Assembly (NCBI GenBank): GCA_041394285.1
Contig: JAWKIL010000008.1
Span: 1 to 64,000, forward strand
Length of the DNA: 64,000 nucleotides
Direction: 5' to 3'
Source: CADEDH01 sp041394285
Lineage (GTDB): Bacteria > Actinomycetota > Acidimicrobiia > Acidimicrobiales > SZUA-35
A program made the position numbers and the translations under genes. Below are positions 34,376 through 42,292 of the stretch, piece after piece (position 1 is the first letter of the stretch; every line of letters begins with the position of its first letter). The notes under the pieces are model-generated. The model searched no databases, was not told the DNA's origin, and saw nothing but the letters and a program-made list of their open reading frames with translations.

Positions 34376-34424
34376 GGCCGGGGCCAGGGCCGAAGCCGGG
34401 GCCAGGGCCAGGGACAGGGACAGG
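34376..34424 (+). repeat. Short G-rich tandem repeats
   Basis: Several GGGCCA/GGGACA hexamer-like units run up to the ribosome binding site of the next gene. If GTG 34358 were the start they would encode a Gly/Gln/Arg-rich stretch. Confidence 0.6.
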
Positions 34425-34435
34425 AGAGACAGCGC

Positions 34436-34792
34436 ATGCAGACCAGCGACGAGGCGGCCGGCGAGTATGAGCGGCGGCTGAAGGGCCAGCCGGCCGACCC
34501 GGCCCAGTTCGAGCTCACCGGGGTGGGCTGCGAGCGCCGACCGGATCGGCTGGCCGTCACCGGGGCCGTGCGCAACACCGGCCCCCGGCGTCGGATCTTC
34601 GACGCCGCCATCCGGGTGCGCCAGCTCGACGGCTCGTGGGCCGAGGGGCGCCGGCTGCTCGACTGGTTGGAGCCGGGCGAGACCGCGACCATCAGCCACT
34701 GGTTCGGCCGTCCCGAGCTGTTCGCCGCCTCCCCCGACTGTGAGGTGACCGTGCTCGACGGGCCGGAGGAGGCCCTGGTCAACGGCGGCTGA
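34436..34792 (+). CDS. Small FxLyD-like beta-sandwich protein
   Basis: 118 aa. The core (FELTGVGCERRPDRLAVTG, then VRNTGPRRRIFDAAIRVR, then LEPGETATISHWF) looks like the FxLyD/transthyretin-like fold of extracytoplasmic proteins, but it has no signal peptide of its own. AGGAGA 8 nt before ATG 34436 decides the start; a GTG at 34358 overlapping the lipase stop is an alternative. It may be a partner of the WXG100-lipase protein. Function not recognised. Confidence 0.65.
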   Translation: MQTSDEAAGEYERRLKGQPADPAQFELTGVGCERRPDRLAVTGAVRNTGPRRRIFDAAIRVRQLDGSWAEGRRLLDWLEPGETATISHWFGRPELFAASPDCEVTVLDGPEEALVNGG

Positions 34793-34803
34793 GCCCCGCC
34801 CGG

Positions 34804-34809
34804 TACCGT
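34804..34809 (+). promoter_or_regulatory. Putative -10 box, leaderless amidohydrolase gene
   Basis: TACCGT lies 8 nt before ATG 34818. Confidence 0.4.
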
Positions 34810-34817
34810 GGGGCGCC

Positions 34818-36140
34818 ATGGTGACGGCGGCTGGTGATGCACCCCACGAGGCCCTCGGGGCAACGACGACAACGGCGACAACCACGACAACGGCGACAGC
34901 AGCGCCAGCGAAGACGCTGCGCAACGGTCGGCTGGCCGACGGCCGGCTGGTGGACGTGACGGTGACCGACGGCCGTATCGCCGCCCTCGTCCCCGCCGCC
35001 GCCCCCGCCGCCAAGGCCGGGCCCGACGACGTCGATCTCCAGGGGTGGCTGGTGCTGCCGGCCATGGCCGAGCCCCACGCCCACCTCGACAAGGCCCTCA
35101 CGGCCGAGATGGTGCCCAACCCCACCGGCGACCTGTTGGGAGCGATCGACGCCTGGGTGGCGGCGGCCGCCGCCGGCCGCTTCACCCACGAGGGCACGGT
35201 GGCCCGGGCCACCGCCGCCCTCGAGCTCCTGGCGGTCCACGGCGTCACCGCCGTGCGCAGCCATGTGAACGTCACCGCCGACGTTGGCGCCCGCAGTGTG
35301 GTGGCGGTGAGGGAAGCGGCCGCCGCCTTCGAGGGCCTGATCGACGTCCAGCTGGTGGCTCTGTGCGGCACGCCGGTGGTGGGGCCGGAGGGGGCGCCCA
35401 CCCGGGCCGCCCTGGCCCAAGCGCTGGCCGCCGGGGTGGACCTGGTGGGGGGCTGCCCCCACCTCGACGAGAACGGCGACGGCGCCGGCGTGATCAAGGT
35501 CTGCCTCGACGCCGCCCGGGAGGCCGGCCTGCCGGTGGACCTCCACGTCGACGAGACCCTCGACCCCGGCATGCTCACCCTGCGCGACCTGGCCCGGGCC
35601 GTGGTCGACCGGGGTTTCGAGCTGCCGGTGACGGCCAGCCACTGTGTGAGCCTCGGCATGCAGCCGCCTACGGTGCAGGCGGCGGTGGCGGCCGAGGTGG
35701 CGGCGGCCGGCATCTCGGTGGTGCCCCTGCCCCAGACCAACCTGTTCCTCCAGGGTCGCAGCCACCCGGCCGCAACCCCCCGGGGTCTCACCGCCATCGC
35801 CGCCCTGCGCCAGGCCGGCGTGGTGGTGGCCGCCGGGGGCGACAACGTGCAGGACCCGTTCAACCTGGTGGGCCGGAGCGATCCGTTGGAGACGGCGTCG
35901 CTGCTGGTGATGGCGGCCCACCAGCTTCCCGACGACGCCTACGACCTGGTGTCGAACCAGGTGCGGCGGGCGCTCGGCCTCCAGCCGGTCACGTTCGCCG
36001 TGGGCGACCCGGCCGACCTGGTGGCCATCGACGCCCCGTCGGTGCGGGCCGCCATCGCCGACGCCCCCCGCTCCCGGCGGGTGTTCCGCCGGGGCCGCCT
36101 CGTCGCCTCCTGCGACCAGCAGCTCCGCCTCCACCGCTGA
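34818..36140 (+). CDS. Cytosine deaminase-like metal-dependent amidohydrolase
   Basis: 440 aa. CodA-type TIM-barrel hydrolase: metal-ligand HAHLDKAL (about residue 89), DLHVDETLDPG, TASHCVSLG and the Asp segment GGDNVQDPF. It deaminates or hydrolyses a cyclic C-N bond, as in cytosine, isoguanine or related rings. A low-complexity Ala/Thr stretch (residues 15-32) precedes the normal amidohydrolase start. With the Rieske oxygenase 110 bp downstream and a nearby NMT1-type importer, uptake and breakdown of a nitrogen heterocycle is a reasonable inference. Confidence 0.87.
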   Translation: MVTAAGDAPHEALGATTTTATTTTTATAAPAKTLRNGRLADGRLVDVTVTDGRIAALVPAAAPAAKAGPDDVDLQGWLVLPAMAEPHAHLDKALTAEMVPNPTGDLLGAIDAWVAAAAAGRFTHEGTVARATAALELLAVHGVTAVRSHVNVTADVGARSVVAVREAAAAFEGLIDVQLVALCGTPVVGPEGAPTRAALAQALAAGVDLVGGCPHLDENGDGAGVIKVCLDAAREAGLPVDLHVDETLDPGMLTLRDLARAVVDRGFELPVTASHCVSLGMQPPTVQAAVAAEVAAAGISVVPLPQTNLFLQGRSHPAATPRGLTAIAALRQAGVVVAAGGDNVQDPFNLVGRSDPLETASLLVMAAHQLPDDAYDLVSNQVRRALGLQPVTFAVGDPADLVAIDAPSVRAAIADAPRSRRVFRRGRLVASCDQQLRLHR

Positions 36141-36236
36141 GGGCGCCGGGCCGACCTGGCGCCGGCCCGCCTCCCGTCGGCCGGAGCCGGGGGGGCAGGT
36201 GACCGAGGTCCGTTGCCGCCCTCCGGCCCGACCTGC

Positions 36237-36242
36237 GACAAT
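36237..36242 (+). promoter_or_regulatory. Weak -10-like box before the Rieske gene
   Basis: GACAAT lies 8 nt before ATG 36251; the first base is not T. Confidence 0.3.
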
Positions 36243-36250
36243 GCGAACCC

Positions 36251-37438
36251 ATGGCGGCAACGATCGACGATGGGCGGGCCTACGGGCGACAGCCCGGCAC
36301 CTGGGACCCCCGGCTGGTGGAGGTGGGGGCCGGCACCCCCTCGGGTGAGCTGCTCCGCCGCTACTGGCACCCCGTGGCCCGGTCGTCGGACGCCACCGCC
36401 GTGCCTCGCCAGGTCCGCCTGCTGGGCGAGGACCTGATCCTGTACCGGTCCGCCGACGGCACCCCCGGCCTCCTCACCCCGCGGTGCTGCCACCGGGGCA
36501 CCACCCTCTACTTCGGCCGGGTGGAGGAGAACGGGATCCGCTGCCCGTACCACGGCTGGTTGTTCGCCGCCGACGGCACCTGCCTGGACCAGCCGTGCGA
36601 GCCGGAGCGGGGGGCCGGCCTGCGGGAGCCGAACCGGTTCCGCCAGCCCTGGTACCCGGTGGTGGAGTACCACGGTCTGGTGTTCGCCTACCTCGGCCCG
36701 GCCAGCCGCCAGCCCGTGTTCCCCCGCTACGACATCTTCGAGGACCTGGTCGACGACGAGGAGATCGTGGTCGTCGACCACTTCGCCTTCGGCGGCCCCA
36801 CCGAAGCCCCGTGCAACTGGTTCCAGACCCACGAGAACTCGATGGACGCCTACCACGTGTTCATCCTCCACAACACGATCAGCGGCCCCCAGTTCGATCC
36901 CCGCCTGGAGATCTGGCCCCGGGTGAGCTGGGAGCGCCACCCGTGGGGGGTGACGTCGGCCCAGGACCGGGACCTCCCCGACGGCACCGTGCTCCACCGG
37001 GTGACCGAGGTGCGGGTGCCCACCATCCGGGTCATCCCCACACCCACCCTCAGCGTGCTGGGCAAGACCAACAACATGAGCTGGGCCGTCCCCATCGACG
37101 ACACCCACACCAAGGTCTACGCCCTGGTGCGCAAGAGGCGCAGCGAGCCGCCCCAGGGGCTACCGGTGTACGGCGAGGGCCGGAGCTGGTTCGACCTGAG
37201 CGAGGAGGAGCACCAGCGGTTCCCCGGCGACTACGAGACCCAGGTGGGCCAGGGGCCGATCACGCTCCACACCGAGGAGCGCCTGGCCACATCGGACCGG
37301 GGGGTGAGCCTGGTCCGCCGCCAGTTCCTCGACCAGGTGGCGGTGGTGGAGGCCGGCGGCGACCCGGTGGGGGTGAGCTTCGAGCCCGACGCCCCACCGG
37401 TGTCGCTGATCGCCGGCAACTACATCGTCGAACGCTGA
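36251..37438 (+). CDS. Rieske non-heme iron oxygenase, alpha subunit
   Basis: 395 aa. Rieske 2Fe-2S ligands: Cys80-His81 (CCHRGT) and Cys98/His101 (CPYHGW). The mononuclear iron site lies in NWFQTHENSMDAYHVFILH. The family hydroxylates or demethylates aromatic rings and needs a reductase, which is not adjacent. It resembles phthalate/phenoxybenzoate-type oxygenases. Situated between the CodA-like amidohydrolase and the convergent ABC importer. Confidence 0.93.
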   Translation: MAATIDDGRAYGRQPGTWDPRLVEVGAGTPSGELLRRYWHPVARSSDATAVPRQVRLLGEDLILYRSADGTPGLLTPRCCHRGTTLYFGRVEENGIRCPYHGWLFAADGTCLDQPCEPERGAGLREPNRFRQPWYPVVEYHGLVFAYLGPASRQPVFPRYDIFEDLVDDEEIVVVDHFAFGGPTEAPCNWFQTHENSMDAYHVFILHNTISGPQFDPRLEIWPRVSWERHPWGVTSAQDRDLPDGTVLHRVTEVRVPTIRVIPTPTLSVLGKTNNMSWAVPIDDTHTKVYALVRKRRSEPPQGLPVYGEGRSWFDLSEEEHQRFPGDYETQVGQGPITLHTEERLATSDRGVSLVRRQFLDQVAVVEAGGDPVGVSFEPDAPPVSLIAGNYIVER

Positions 37439-37474
37439 GCGCGATCCGGGGCGGGAGCGCCAGCCCCGAAACGG

Positions 37475-38692
37475 TCAGAAACCGATGCTGGTGTCGATGA
37501 ACTCGTTGGTGACGAGGTCGTCGGGGGTGATGCCGGCCGGGAAGTCCATCTGGGCCTCGGTGAGGGCGTCGATGACCTCCTGGACCCGGGCGGTGTCGAA
37601 GTTGCCCACCGTGTCGTCCGGGCCATTGCCGGCCAGGCCCAGCTCGAGCTGCTTGTCCACCGAGAACTCGGCCAGCTCGGCCGGGTAGGTCCAGAAGGTG
37701 TCGTAGGTCTTGACCGTCTCGACGATCTTGGCGTTGGTCGCCGCCGGGTCGCCGTAGTAGTCGACCGTGGCCTGCTGGATGACCGGGATGAGCTCGGTCA
37801 GGCAGGGGGTCAGCTCCTCCAGCCGGTCGGGGACGATGCCCAGCGTCTGGGAGTACACCGGGAAGCCGGCGTCGTTCAGCAGCTGGAAGGCGAGATCCTT
37901 GCCGTACTCGGTGACCTGGTTCTTGTAGATCCAGGGCTCGGCCGAGGCGAAGCCCTGCTGGGCGATGTCGCCCTCGGCCACGAACCGGTTGGGCGAGCCG
38001 TCGTAGGACGGGTCGATCTGGTCTTCCTTCCAGATCCCCTTGGCCACGAAGACCTCGGAGAAGGTGCCGCCGCCGAAGACGTTGATCGTGATGTCCTTGG
38101 CGCCGAGGTCGGCCAGCGTCTTGACGTCGGGGTACGTCTCGGGGTCCCAGTAGATGATCTGCGGGTTGAGCTCGAGGGGAGCCATCACCGACAACAGGGG
38201 GGTCTTGTCGGCGGTCAGGATCTGGCCGTCGGTGGTGGCGTAACCGAGCATCACGTCGTCGTCGGTGTACATGACCGACTCCACGTTGCCGTCGCCGATG
38301 GCCGGGCCGCCCGCCCGGATCTCGATGTCGACCCCGGTGTCCACGCCGCCGCTGGCGGTGAGGGAGCCGGTGACCACCTTCTGGGCGGCGTCGATCTCGT
38401 AGTCGTCACCGAGCAGCTGGTAGAGGGCGCCGTGCTCGGCCTCGGGGAACCAGTCGGTCTGGACCACGACGGTGGCCGGGCAGGCCGCCGACAGGTCGAC
38501 GGCGCCGCCCGCCGCCTCCGAGGTGTCGGTCGAGGCCTCGGTGGTGCCGCTGGCCTCGGTGGTGGCGGTGCTCGAGTCGGTGCCGGCCGAGTCGGTGGTC
38601 GCCGTCGAGTCGCTGTCGCTGCCACAGGCCGACGCGGCCAGGCCCAGCGTGAACAACAGGGCCGCGGCCCGTGTCCCGTGTCTTGCTCTCAT
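37475..38692 (-). CDS. ABC importer substrate-binding lipoprotein (NMT1/SsuA type)
   Basis: 405 aa. Signal peptide with lipobox LAASAC (Cys about residue 23) and a Ser/Thr linker. The mature N-terminus VQTDWFPEAEHGALYQLL matches the NMT1/THI5-like group that binds pyrimidine precursors, sulfonates or related small molecules. A GGGAGAG site precedes the ATG. First in a binding protein-permease-ATPase set, but in this strand order the ATPase gene is transcribed first. Ligand unknown. Confidence 0.9.
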   Translation of the reverse strand: MRARHGTRAAALLFTLGLAASACGSDSDSTATTDSAGTDSSTATTEASGTTEASTDTSEAAGGAVDLSAACPATVVVQTDWFPEAEHGALYQLLGDDYEIDAAQKVVTGSLTASGGVDTGVDIEIRAGGPAIGDGNVESVMYTDDDVMLGYATTDGQILTADKTPLLSVMAPLELNPQIIYWDPETYPDVKTLADLGAKDITINVFGGGTFSEVFVAKGIWKEDQIDPSYDGSPNRFVAEGDIAQQGFASAEPWIYKNQVTEYGKDLAFQLLNDAGFPVYSQTLGIVPDRLEELTPCLTELIPVIQQATVDYYGDPAATNAKIVETVKTYDTFWTYPAELAEFSVDKQLELGLAGNGPDDTVGNFDTARVQEVIDALTEAQMDFPAGITPDDLVTNEFIDTSIGF

Positions 38693-38773
38693 GTCTGTGT
38701 CTCTCCCTTGGGTGGTGGACGTTGCTCTCGGGGCGCGGCGACACCCCGGGATCGTTCGGCTCGGGTGGTCAGC

Positions 38774-39673
38774 TCAGCGGCCGCCGCCTCCAGCGGAGTC
38801 GTACCACTTGCCGATCACGCGGTTCTGGAGCCAACCGAAGGCCAGGAACACGCTGATGCCGAGCAGCGACGACATGATGACCGAGGCCAGCAGCTGCTCG
38901 CCCGACAGGTCGTTGGCGAACTTGCGCAGCAGCTGACCGATGCCCTTGTCGCCCTTGCCGAAGAAGAAGTCGCCCACGATGGCGCCGATGACCGACAGCC
39001 CAGCCGAGATCCGCAGGCCGGCGAAGATGGCCGGCAGGGCCGAGGGGAACATCAGCTTGCGCAGCCGGGTGGAGCGGCTGGCGTTGTGCAGGGTGAACAG
39101 GTCGTGCATGCCCTTCTCGGCCGACGACAACCCGAACAGCGTGTTCACCAGGATCGGGAACACGGCGATGATGATGCACACCATCACCCGGGCCGTCTGG
39201 CCGGTGCCCCACCAGAACTGGATGAGCGGCACGAGGGCCAGGATGGGGATGGCCTGCAGGGTCACCATGAACGGGAACACGGCCCGCTCCACCACCTTGG
39301 CCTGGCTCATCACGATGGCCATGGCGAACCCGATCAGGATCGAGAACACGAGGCCGATCATGGCCACCCGGGTGCTCGACCACAGGGCCTGGAGGATCTC
39401 GGAGAACGAGTCCCAGTCGAGGAAGCCTTCGGTGAGCACCCGGTGGGGCGGCTCCAACAGGAACCGCTTCTTGGGCACGAGTACCACATAGCTGACGAAG
39501 TACCAGATGCCCAGGAGGATGGCGCCGAGCACCATGGGGGGCAGGACCGTGGTGGCGAACCACCGGCCGGGGCTGATGCGGGGGGCGGACCGGGGGGCGT
39601 CGGGCGGTAGCTCACCCAACTCGGCGGCCACGTCGGCTGCGGCGTTGACGATGCGCTGATCGACGTCGGTCAC
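38774..39673 (-). CDS. ABC importer permease
   Basis: 299 aa, about six membrane helices. The EAA-type cytoplasmic loop (SRSTRLRKLMFPSALPAIFAG) that docks the ATPase is present. The GTG start overlaps the ATPase TGA by GTGA, so the pair is translationally coupled. Belongs to the SsuC/TauC-type permeases. Confidence 0.92.
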   Translation of the reverse strand: MTDVDQRIVNAAADVAAELGELPPDAPRSAPRISPGRWFATTVLPPMVLGAILLGIWYFVSYVVLVPKKRFLLEPPHRVLTEGFLDWDSFSEILQALWSSTRVAMIGLVFSILIGFAMAIVMSQAKVVERAVFPFMVTLQAIPILALVPLIQFWWGTGQTARVMVCIIIAVFPILVNTLFGLSSAEKGMHDLFTLHNASRSTRLRKLMFPSALPAIFAGLRISAGLSVIGAIVGDFFFGKGDKGIGQLLRKFANDLSGEQLLASVIMSSLLGISVFLAFGWLQNRVIGKWYDSAGGGGR

Positions 39674-40401
39674 TGGTGGGCTCCTCTGAGCGCGTGGGAC
39701 ACCTCGCCGCTGAGCTTGGCGAACTCGGGATCGAAGCGGAGGTCGGGAACGCGGGGGTAGGGGAACGGCACCTCGTACTCGGCCACGATCCGCCCAGGGC
39801 GGGCCGACATGACCAGCACCTTGGTGCTCATGAACACGGCCTCGGGAATGGAGTGGGTGATGAACAGCCCGGCGAAGCCCTCGGCCTGGAACAGCTGCTG
39901 GGTCTCGTCGTTGAGGTGCTCCCGGGTGATCTCGTCGACCGCCCCGAAGGGCTCGTCGAACAGGAACACGGGTGGCTTGAGGGTGAGGGTGCGGGCCAGT
40001 GAGGCCCGCATCTTCATGCCGCCCGACAGCGACCTCGGGTAGTGGTTCTCGAAGCCCCCCAGGCCCACGGTGGCGATGGCCTCACGGGCCAGCTGCTGGC
40101 GCTCGGGCTTGGGGATGCCGTGCAGCTCGGCCAGCAGCTCCACGTTCTGGCGGACCGTGCGCCACGGGAGGAGGGTGGCGTCCTGGAAGACGTAGCCCAA
40201 CCGGGCCCGGTCCACCTCGATGGTGCCCGACGTCGGTTCCAGCAGGCCGGAGGCGATCTTGAGCAGGGTGGACTTCCCGCAGCCCGAAGGGCCCACGATC
40301 GTGACGAACTCACCCTGCTCGATGGTGAGGGTCACCTCGTCGACAGCACGTGTGCCGTCGGGGAAGACCATGCCGACCCGGTCGAAGGCGAGCGCAGTCA
40401 T
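39670..40401 (-). CDS. ABC importer ATPase
   Basis: 243 aa. Walker A GPSGCGKST, Q-loop YVFQDATLLPW, signature LSGGMKMR, Walker B VFLFDEPF and switch His in LFITHSI. SsuB/TauB-like. GGGAGGTGAC lies before the ATG. First gene of the importer operon. Confidence 0.95.
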   Translation of the reverse strand: MTALAFDRVGMVFPDGTRAVDEVTLTIEQGEFVTIVGPSGCGKSTLLKIASGLLEPTSGTIEVDRARLGYVFQDATLLPWRTVRQNVELLAELHGIPKPERQQLAREAIATVGLGGFENHYPRSLSGGMKMRASLARTLTLKPPVFLFDEPFGAVDEITREHLNDETQQLFQAEGFAGLFITHSIPEAVFMSTKVLVMSARPGRIVAEYEVPFPYPRVPDLRFDPEFAKLSGEVSHALRGAHQ

Positions 40402-40439
40402 CGAATGTCACCTCCCGCTACCGCAGCCAGCGACAACGA

Positions 40440-40449
40440 ACTGTACAGT
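40440..40449. promoter_or_regulatory. Palindrome in the importer/flavodoxin divergent region
   Basis: ACTGTACAGT is a perfect 10-bp palindrome about 40 bp upstream of the ABC ATPase start. The region 40402-40566 also holds an AT-richer stretch (TTCTTAACAGATT near 40514). It may be an operator for the importer operon; no regulator gene is adjacent. Confidence 0.35.
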
Positions 40450-40566
40450 GTCACGCTGCGTGATCTCACCCCGCAGGTGCCCGCACGACGAGTGTTCTCC
40501 CGCCTGTGACACATTCTTAACAGATTGGGTGGTGGAGCCGCCGCCCGGGTGGGGCCAGCCTGGGGC

Positions 40567-41052
40567 ATGGCAACCCGTGGCTCGGATCTGGTGGTGCAGG
40601 TGCATCCGTTGGAGGACAGCTACAGCGCCGCGCTCCGGGAGGCGGTGCTGGCGGCGCTGGGCCGGGCCGATACGCCCTGCTACCGGCTGTGCCAGGGCGA
40701 ACGGCCTCCGATCGGGGCCCTGCGGGAGGCCGGACGGATCGTGCTGGTCTATCCGACGTGGAGCGGCGGCCTGCCCTCCCACCTGCTGGGATGGCTCCAC
40801 GAGCTGTTCGACGGCGGCGTCGGCCCGGAGCGGGCCACCGAGCTGGTGGCGGTGACGACGTGCGGGTCGTCGCAGTTCGTGAACCGGGTCCAGGGGGAGT
40901 GGGGCCGGCGTTACCTGCGCACCGAGCTGCTGGGACGGTGCGCCCCGGGAGCCCGGTTCCGCTGGCTGTGCCTCTACAAGGTCGACCGCCGCAGCCGAAC
41001 CGAGATGGCGTCCCACCTCGATCGGGTGGCCGCCGCGCTCACCCCCCGCTGA
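40567..41052 (+). CDS. Flavodoxin-fold NAD(P)H-dependent oxidoreductase
   Basis: 161 aa. The FMN-phosphate/ring loop segment VLVYPTWSGGLPSHLLGW and the C-terminal half ELVAVTTCGSSQF match NAD(P)H:quinone-reductase-like flavodoxin folds. A related but distinct protein is encoded convergently at 41245. Start at ATG 40567 chosen over the longer frame; no strong ribosome binding site. Confidence 0.8.
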   Translation: MATRGSDLVVQVHPLEDSYSAALREAVLAALGRADTPCYRLCQGERPPIGALREAGRIVLVYPTWSGGLPSHLLGWLHELFDGGVGPERATELVAVTTCGSSQFVNRVQGEWGRRYLRTELLGRCAPGARFRWLCLYKVDRRSRTEMASHLDRVAAALTPR

Positions 41053-41087
41053 CCGTCCCGCGGTCCTGCGGCCGCGCCCGGCCCGAG

Positions 41088-41194
41088 CTGCGCGACGAAA
41101 AACGCGCCCCCGCGGCGAACTGTGTCGCGCAACCTGCGGATTCCGTAGAGAACGCGACGCAGAAGGTCGGCGAGGCGCGATTTCCGTAGCCCAG
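41088..41194. repeat. Nested-palindrome repeat, copy C
   Basis: 107 bp from CTGCGCGACGAAAA to ATTTCCGTAGCCCAG; inner arms CTGTGTCGCGC and AGAACGCGACGCAG. Lies between two convergent flavodoxin-like genes. The right end has diverged (GTAGCCC for GTCGCGC). Confidence 0.85.
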
Positions 41195-41244
41195 ATCGGG
41201 CCGGGCGCGGCCGGGGGGCAAGGGGGGCCGCGGGGCCGAGGGGA

Positions 41245-41817
41245 TCAGCTGGGGGTGACGGGCCAGCGGCCGATCAGGCGGCGGGTGCGGTCGGCGCCGG
41301 TGGGCAGGGTGACGTACCGGGAGCGGCAGGTGCGGTTCGAGCTGAGGAAGAACGACCGGGCCAGGCAGGGGCCGAAGGCGTTGCGCCGGCCCGGATCCCG
41401 CCGCCACCCGGGCGTCGGCTGGCTGGCCACACCGAGGACCAGGGCCCGGTGGAGATGGTCGAGGGCGCCGGTTATGCGACCCGACGGGGCGAAGCGGAAG
41501 GCCAGGCCGAGCACGAACACCCGCTCCTGCCAGCTCTTGACCCGGGCCGGGGCGGTGCCGTGGACGATCGGGTAGCAGATCACGATGGCGTCCGCCGCCA
41601 GCACGGCGTCGGCTGCGGCCCGGGCTTCGGGCGTGATCAGCGGCTCGTCGGTGTGGTAGGCCTCGCGCTCGGCCGCCGTCATGCAGGCGTCGAAGCCCCG
41701 CTGGGCCAGCGGGAAGGGGCGGACCTGGTGCCCGGCGCCGCTGATCCAGGCCGTCACCTGATCGATGGCGTCCCGCCCCTGCCCGGGTTCGAACCCGTCG
41801 ACCACCAGCACCTGCAC
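41245..41817 (-). CDS. Flavodoxin-fold NAD(P)H-dependent oxidoreductase
   Basis: 190 aa. VLVVDGFEPG opening strand, then ADAIVICYPIVHGTAPARVKSW, the flavin-contact loop of the MdaB/KefF-like quinone reductases. The C-terminus is basic (CRSRYVTLPTGADRTRRL). GTG 41817 has a TAGCCT hexamer 7 nt upstream and no ribosome binding site. Confidence 0.78.
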   Translation of the reverse strand: MQVLVVDGFEPGQGRDAIDQVTAWISGAGHQVRPFPLAQRGFDACMTAAEREAYHTDEPLITPEARAAADAVLAADAIVICYPIVHGTAPARVKSWQERVFVLGLAFRFAPSGRITGALDHLHRALVLGVASQPTPGWRRDPGRRNAFGPCLARSFFLSSNRTCRSRYVTLPTGADRTRRLIGRWPVTPS

Positions 41818-41824
41818 AGGCGGA

Positions 41825-41830
41825 AGGCTA
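41825..41830 (-). promoter_or_regulatory. Putative -10 box, leaderless oxidoreductase
   Basis: TAGCCT lies 7 nt before GTG 41817 (minus strand). Confidence 0.4.
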
Positions 41831-41867
41831 GCGGGGGCACCGGCGGCCAGACAGTGGCGAAAACAGA

Positions 41868-41904
41868 GGTGGGCGTCGGGCCCGACCCAGGCCCGACGCC
41901 CACC
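41868..41904 (-). terminator. Perfect 15-bp hairpin
   Basis: GGTGGGCGTCGGGCC (41868-41882) and GGCCCGACGCCCACC (41890-41904) with a 7-nt loop, flanked by GCGAAAAC on the left and GTTTCGC on the right, which are also partly complementary. It lies between two minus-strand genes and may terminate the upstream one or belong to the palindromic repeats. Confidence 0.6.
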
Positions 41905-41961
41905 AGTTTCGCGCCCCTCGCTCCCCGAGAGACGGCGATCTTGCGTGCTGTTATGTTGCGG

Positions 41962-42240
41962 TCAGTGGTGTTCGGGGGTGTTGTGCAGGTGGTCGGCGAT
42001 GGCCGAGCCGGCGGCGATCAGGCCGAAGCCGCCGCCGAGCCAGAAGGTGCAGAACAGCGCCATGCCCAGGCGGCCGCCCAGCGGCACGCCGTCGATGGTG
42101 GACGACACGAAGAAGGTGAAGGCGAACAGGACCACGCAGGCGGCGACGAGGGCCGATGCGCCCCGGCGGGTCAGCGACATGGGCCGGGCCGATTTGGTGG
42201 CGGTCACGGTGGTGGTGGTGGGAGCGACTGCGGTTGCCAT
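41962..42240 (-). CDS. Small membrane protein
   Basis: 92 aa with two hydrophobic segments (SALVAACVVLFAFTFFV and LGMALFCTFWLGGGFGLIAA) and a His-rich tail (HLHNTPEHH). Not recognised. ATG 42240 is preferred because AAGGAT lies upstream; ATG 42252 is possible. Directly downstream of the Hsp20 gene on the same strand, separated by a palindrome. Confidence 0.65.
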   Translation of the reverse strand: MATAVAPTTTTVTATKSARPMSLTRRGASALVAACVVLFAFTFFVSSTIDGVPLGGRLGMALFCTFWLGGGFGLIAAGSAIADHLHNTPEHH

Positions 42241-42274
42241 GGACACGATCATCCTTGGGCCGCCGGGACCGCAG

Positions 42275-42292
42275 TAGGGACCATGGTCCCTA
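42275..42292. promoter_or_regulatory. Perfect 18-bp palindrome at the Hsp20 stop
   Basis: TAGGGACCATGGTCCCTA. Its first three bases on the minus strand are the TAG stop of the Hsp20 gene. A gapless palindrome suits a dimeric regulator binding site better than a terminator. Confidence 0.6.

Noticed and set aside
34358..34435. GTG 34358 as start of the FxLyD-like protein
   Set aside because: It would add a low-complexity Gly/Gln/Arg tail encoded by simple repeats, whereas ATG 34436 has a good AGGAGA site.
41776..41796. tRNA T-arm-like GGGTTCGAACCC
   Set aside because: It lies inside the conserved N-terminus (DGFEPGQG) of the oxidoreductase at 41245-41817, and no anticodon or acceptor stems fit around it.
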